From an uncultured Prevotella sp. (lineage in GTDB: Bacteria > Bacteroidota > Bacteroidia > Bacteroidales > Bacteroidaceae), in assembly GCA_905373605.1 (NCBI GenBank), contig CAJPTO010000138.1:1-8382 (forward strand): a DNA stretch of 8,382 bases, given 5' to 3'. The notes beneath the pieces were generated by a model. It worked only from the letters and a program-made list of their open reading frames with translations, was not told the DNA's origin and ran no database searches. Shown in pieces: positions 6,942 to 8,382 of the stretch; position 1 is the stretch's first letter, and each line of letters opens with the position of its first letter. Both the position numbers and the translations under genes were made by a program.

Positions 6942-7436
6942 TCAGGGTAATGAATTTGCAACGCCATTGCTTTGCAGATATGCGTATTCAGATTTATAAC
7001 GTTCCAGTCGGTTGAGGTCTTTAGGCCTAGGGTTTGGCAGTCGCGAAAGGTCCATGTTGTGCGAAAGGTCGTGTAGCTTTACGGCCGTTGCCAGTTCGTT
7101 TTGGGCAATGCCCCTGATGTAACTTTCCCTATCTGGTGCGTTATGGTGGTTAAGCAGGTGCAAGGCCGTGGCTAAGGTCTGCCGTTCGGCGGTTGGCAGT
7201 GGGTTGCCACCTTCGTTTTCGAGCATCGACAGCACCTCGCCCACGCTGTTTGGCGTGTCTTCTGCGGCATCATGCAGATAACCCGCAACGCGTTCCAGCC
7301 ACGTTTCACCCATCCCGGCCACGGTGGTGAGGTGGCTTTCAAAATAATCGGCTCCGGCTTTGTCTGTCTGTCCTTTGTGCAGACGCTGTGCCAGGCGTGC
7401 AGCAGCATCACACCAATCTTTCTCTTTTGCTTTCAT
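6942..7436 (-). CDS. Stand-alone HD-domain phosphohydrolase, RelA/SpoT hydrolase-like (MESH1-like)
   Basis: A 164-residue cytosolic protein that is essentially one HD domain. The metal and catalytic pattern of the RelA/SpoT hydrolase half is complete: His35 in YFESH, HD at 55-56 and ED at 59-60 in YLHDAAEDT, and Asp123 and Asn127 in KLHDLSHNMD. There is no synthetase or TGS domain, and the length is close to that of MESH1-type small alarmone hydrolases, so (p)ppGpp or another nucleotide 3'-pyrophosphate is a plausible substrate. One difference matters. Around residues 23-28 it reads QTDKAG, where RelA/SpoT enzymes have the RKSG-type motif whose Arg contacts the guanine base; the substrate may therefore differ. 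The ATG at 7436 lies 49 nt after the stop of the TRIC-like gene, suggesting co-transcription. The HD call is firm; the substrate is inference. Confidence 0.85.
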   Translation of the reverse strand: MKAKEKDWCDAAARLAQRLHKGQTDKAGADYFESHLTTVAGMGETWLERVAGYLHDAAEDTPNSVGEVLSMLENEGGNPLPTAERQTLATALHLLNHHNAPDRESYIRGIAQNELATAVKLHDLSHNMDLSRLPNPRPKDLNRLERYKSEYAYLQSNGVANSLP

Positions 7437-7485
7437 TGCTTGCCTTTTCTCGAAGAAAGTTTCTTTTTCTTATTGTTCCTGCCCA

Positions 7486-8130
7486 CTAAACCTTTGGGTT
7501 CTCCTCGCGCAAGATGGGCAATGATATGTGGTAGCGCATGGCAAGGAAGCGCACAGCACAGATGAAGAGGAAACAGATGATGGCCGTAACGCCGATGTCT
7601 ACGCGCAAGGCATAGAGCCCCCAATAGAGAAATCCGCCTGCAATGCTGGCCATTGCGTATATCTCTTTGCGGAAAATGAGGGGTACGTTGTTGAGCAATA
7701 CATCGCGAATGACACCACCTGCCGACCCCGTGATGCAGCCCATGATGACTGCCACCCAGAAAGGATGGCCAAGAGAGAGCGTCTTTTGCAAGCCAGCGAT
7801 GGTGAAAAGGGCCAACCCGAGGGTGTCGAACACGAACCAAGCGTTGTCAAGCCGCCTTACATACTTGGCAAAAACAATGATGGAAAGCAGTGCCAGCACG
7901 GTGCAAGTGATGTAAACCGACGACAGCATCCAAAACGGCCGCACGCCAAGCATCACATCGCGAAGCGTACCGCCACCAATGGCCACGGCGATGCCGCATA
8001 CCAGTCCGCCAAACCAGTCTACCTGTTTGGCCGAGGCATGGCGTATGCCGGATATGGCGAAGGCGAAAGTTCCTACAATCTCTATTATGGTTTGAACGGT
8101 TTGCACCAGTTCGGGGTCTCTTAGTGTCAT
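7486..8130 (-). CDS. UPF0126/TRIC-family seven-helix membrane protein (putative cation channel)
   Basis: A 214-residue inner-membrane protein of normal length for UPF0126 (YicG/YadS relatives). It is an internal duplication of three-helix units plus a final helix. The two family signatures are GGGTLRDVMLG at about 52-62 and GGVIRDVLLNNVP at about 138-150, each at a glycine-rich helix kink. Hydrophobic segments lie at about 10-28, 40-56, 66-88, 98-115, 122-140, 155-173 and 177-196. Prokaryotic TRIC homologues form trimers with a pore through each subunit and conduct monovalent cations; the physiological role in bacteria is not settled. The ATG at 8130 is preceded by an A-rich stretch typical of Bacteroidota starts. 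I see no good TAnnTTTG promoter in the 176 nt before it. The HD hydrolase gene follows after 49 nt. Confidence 0.92.
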   Translation of the reverse strand: MTLRDPELVQTVQTIIEIVGTFAFAISGIRHASAKQVDWFGGLVCGIAVAIGGGTLRDVMLGVRPFWMLSSVYITCTVLALLSIIVFAKYVRRLDNAWFVFDTLGLALFTIAGLQKTLSLGHPFWVAVIMGCITGSAGGVIRDVLLNNVPLIFRKEIYAMASIAGGFLYWGLYALRVDIGVTAIICFLFICAVRFLAMRYHISLPILREENPKV

Positions 8131-8269
8131 TTTCTTTGTGTTGTTATCCTGGATGTAACGTTGCGACGCGCTGTTGTTGGGGGCTTGCCTTAATGCTCAG
8201 GTGGCGACTTTGGGCTGCTTTAGGGGATGTCCGCCGTAAAGCAAGGCTGTTGTCTGCGCGTGGAAAGTG

Positions 8270-8300
8270 GGCGCGGACAGCCTTTTGCACTGCCCGCGCC
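8270..8300 (-). terminator. GC-rich hairpin after the dehydrogenase gene, probable terminator
   Basis: GGCGCGGACAG (8270-8280) and CTGCCCGCGCC (8290-8300) form an 11-pair stem with one G-U pair on the minus-strand RNA and a 9-nt loop. The hairpin starts 6 nt after the stop codon of the upstream gene. No clear U-run follows on the minus strand, so it may end transcription weakly or protect the 3' end. It separates that gene from the TRIC-like gene. Confidence 0.55.
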
Positions 8301-8306
8301 GAAGAA

Positions 8307-8382
8307 TTATAATTTGTTTACCACATTTTGTGGCTTGCCGGCGATGAACGCCTTGGCGTTTTCTATGGCCGTGGCCATGAGT
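8307..8382 (-). CDS. C-terminal end of a probable D-2-hydroxyacid dehydrogenase
   Basis: Only the last 24 codons and the TAA stop (8309-8307) are inside the window; the gene begins beyond the right edge. The visible tail, MATAIENAKAFIAGKPQNVV then NKL, resembles the C-terminal helix of Bacteroidota D-2-hydroxyacid or glycerate dehydrogenases, which commonly end in a pattern like N-x-x-A-F-x-x-G-K-P-x-N-V-V. Those enzymes reduce 2-oxoacids such as hydroxypyruvate with NAD(P)H. No catalytic residue is visible, so the call rests on this short tail. A strong hairpin follows 6 nt after the stop, suggesting that transcription largely ends there. Confidence 0.55.
   Translation of the reverse strand, partial: LMATAIENAKAFIAGKPQNVVNKL

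Noticed and set aside
7528..8124. 198-codon plus-strand frame opposite the TRIC-like gene
   Set aside because: It is antisense to a gene with clear family signatures, and its own translation has no recognisable motif.
8124..8312. 62-codon plus-strand frame over the right intergenic region
   Set aside because: It crosses the GC-rich hairpin and the end of the dehydrogenase gene, and its composition looks random.

Overview
The window looks like a chromosomal segment from a member of the Bacteroidota, most likely Prevotella or a close relative in the Prevotellaceae. The evidence is an adjacent SusC/SusD outer-membrane pair followed by an IPT/TIG-type surface lipoprotein, a near-perfect Bacteroidota promoter of the TAnnTTTG type, A-rich start contexts without strong Shine-Dalgarno sequences, and intergenic repeats of a style I associate with Prevotella. 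The species cannot be named from this sequence alone. Every gene I can support lies on the minus strand, so transcription runs from right to left.

Left block (1-5674): the start of a polysaccharide-utilization-type operon. In transcription order it holds a putative direct-repeat operator (5637-5674), a promoter (5610-5636), a leader of about 185 nt with a hairpin, a SusC-family TonB-dependent transporter (2136-5420), a SusD-family glycan-binding lipoprotein (360-2117), and the first 112 codons of a second surface glycan-binding lipoprotein (1-338), which runs off the left edge. Gaps between the genes are 18 and 21 nt, so they almost certainly share a transcript. The lipoproteins should capture a glycan at the cell surface and SusC should import oligosaccharides using TonB energy. 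No glycoside hydrolase or regulator is inside the window, so the substrate cannot be read from it.

Middle block (5675-6941): about 1.27 kb with no convincing gene. It holds an imperfect stem-loop (5738-5786), a MITE-like element of 202 bp with perfect 20-bp terminal inverted repeats (5955-6156), a stretch with three copies of an 8-bp GGGCGAAT motif and a 12-bp palindrome, and a 44-bp tandem repeat (6550-6656) made of small hairpins.

Right block (6942-8382): a stand-alone HD-domain hydrolase resembling the hydrolase half of RelA/SpoT, preceded at 49 nt by a seven-helix UPF0126/TRIC-family membrane protein, with which it may be co-transcribed. At the right edge lie the last 24 codons of what is probably a D-2-hydroxyacid dehydrogenase, followed by a strong GC-rich hairpin that probably ends its transcript.

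The least expected signal is the operator candidate. Two 17-bp direct repeats lie 21 bp apart and abut the promoter's -33 region. This is the geometry of AraC-type half-sites, which suits control by an AraC-type or hybrid two-component regulator encoded elsewhere.
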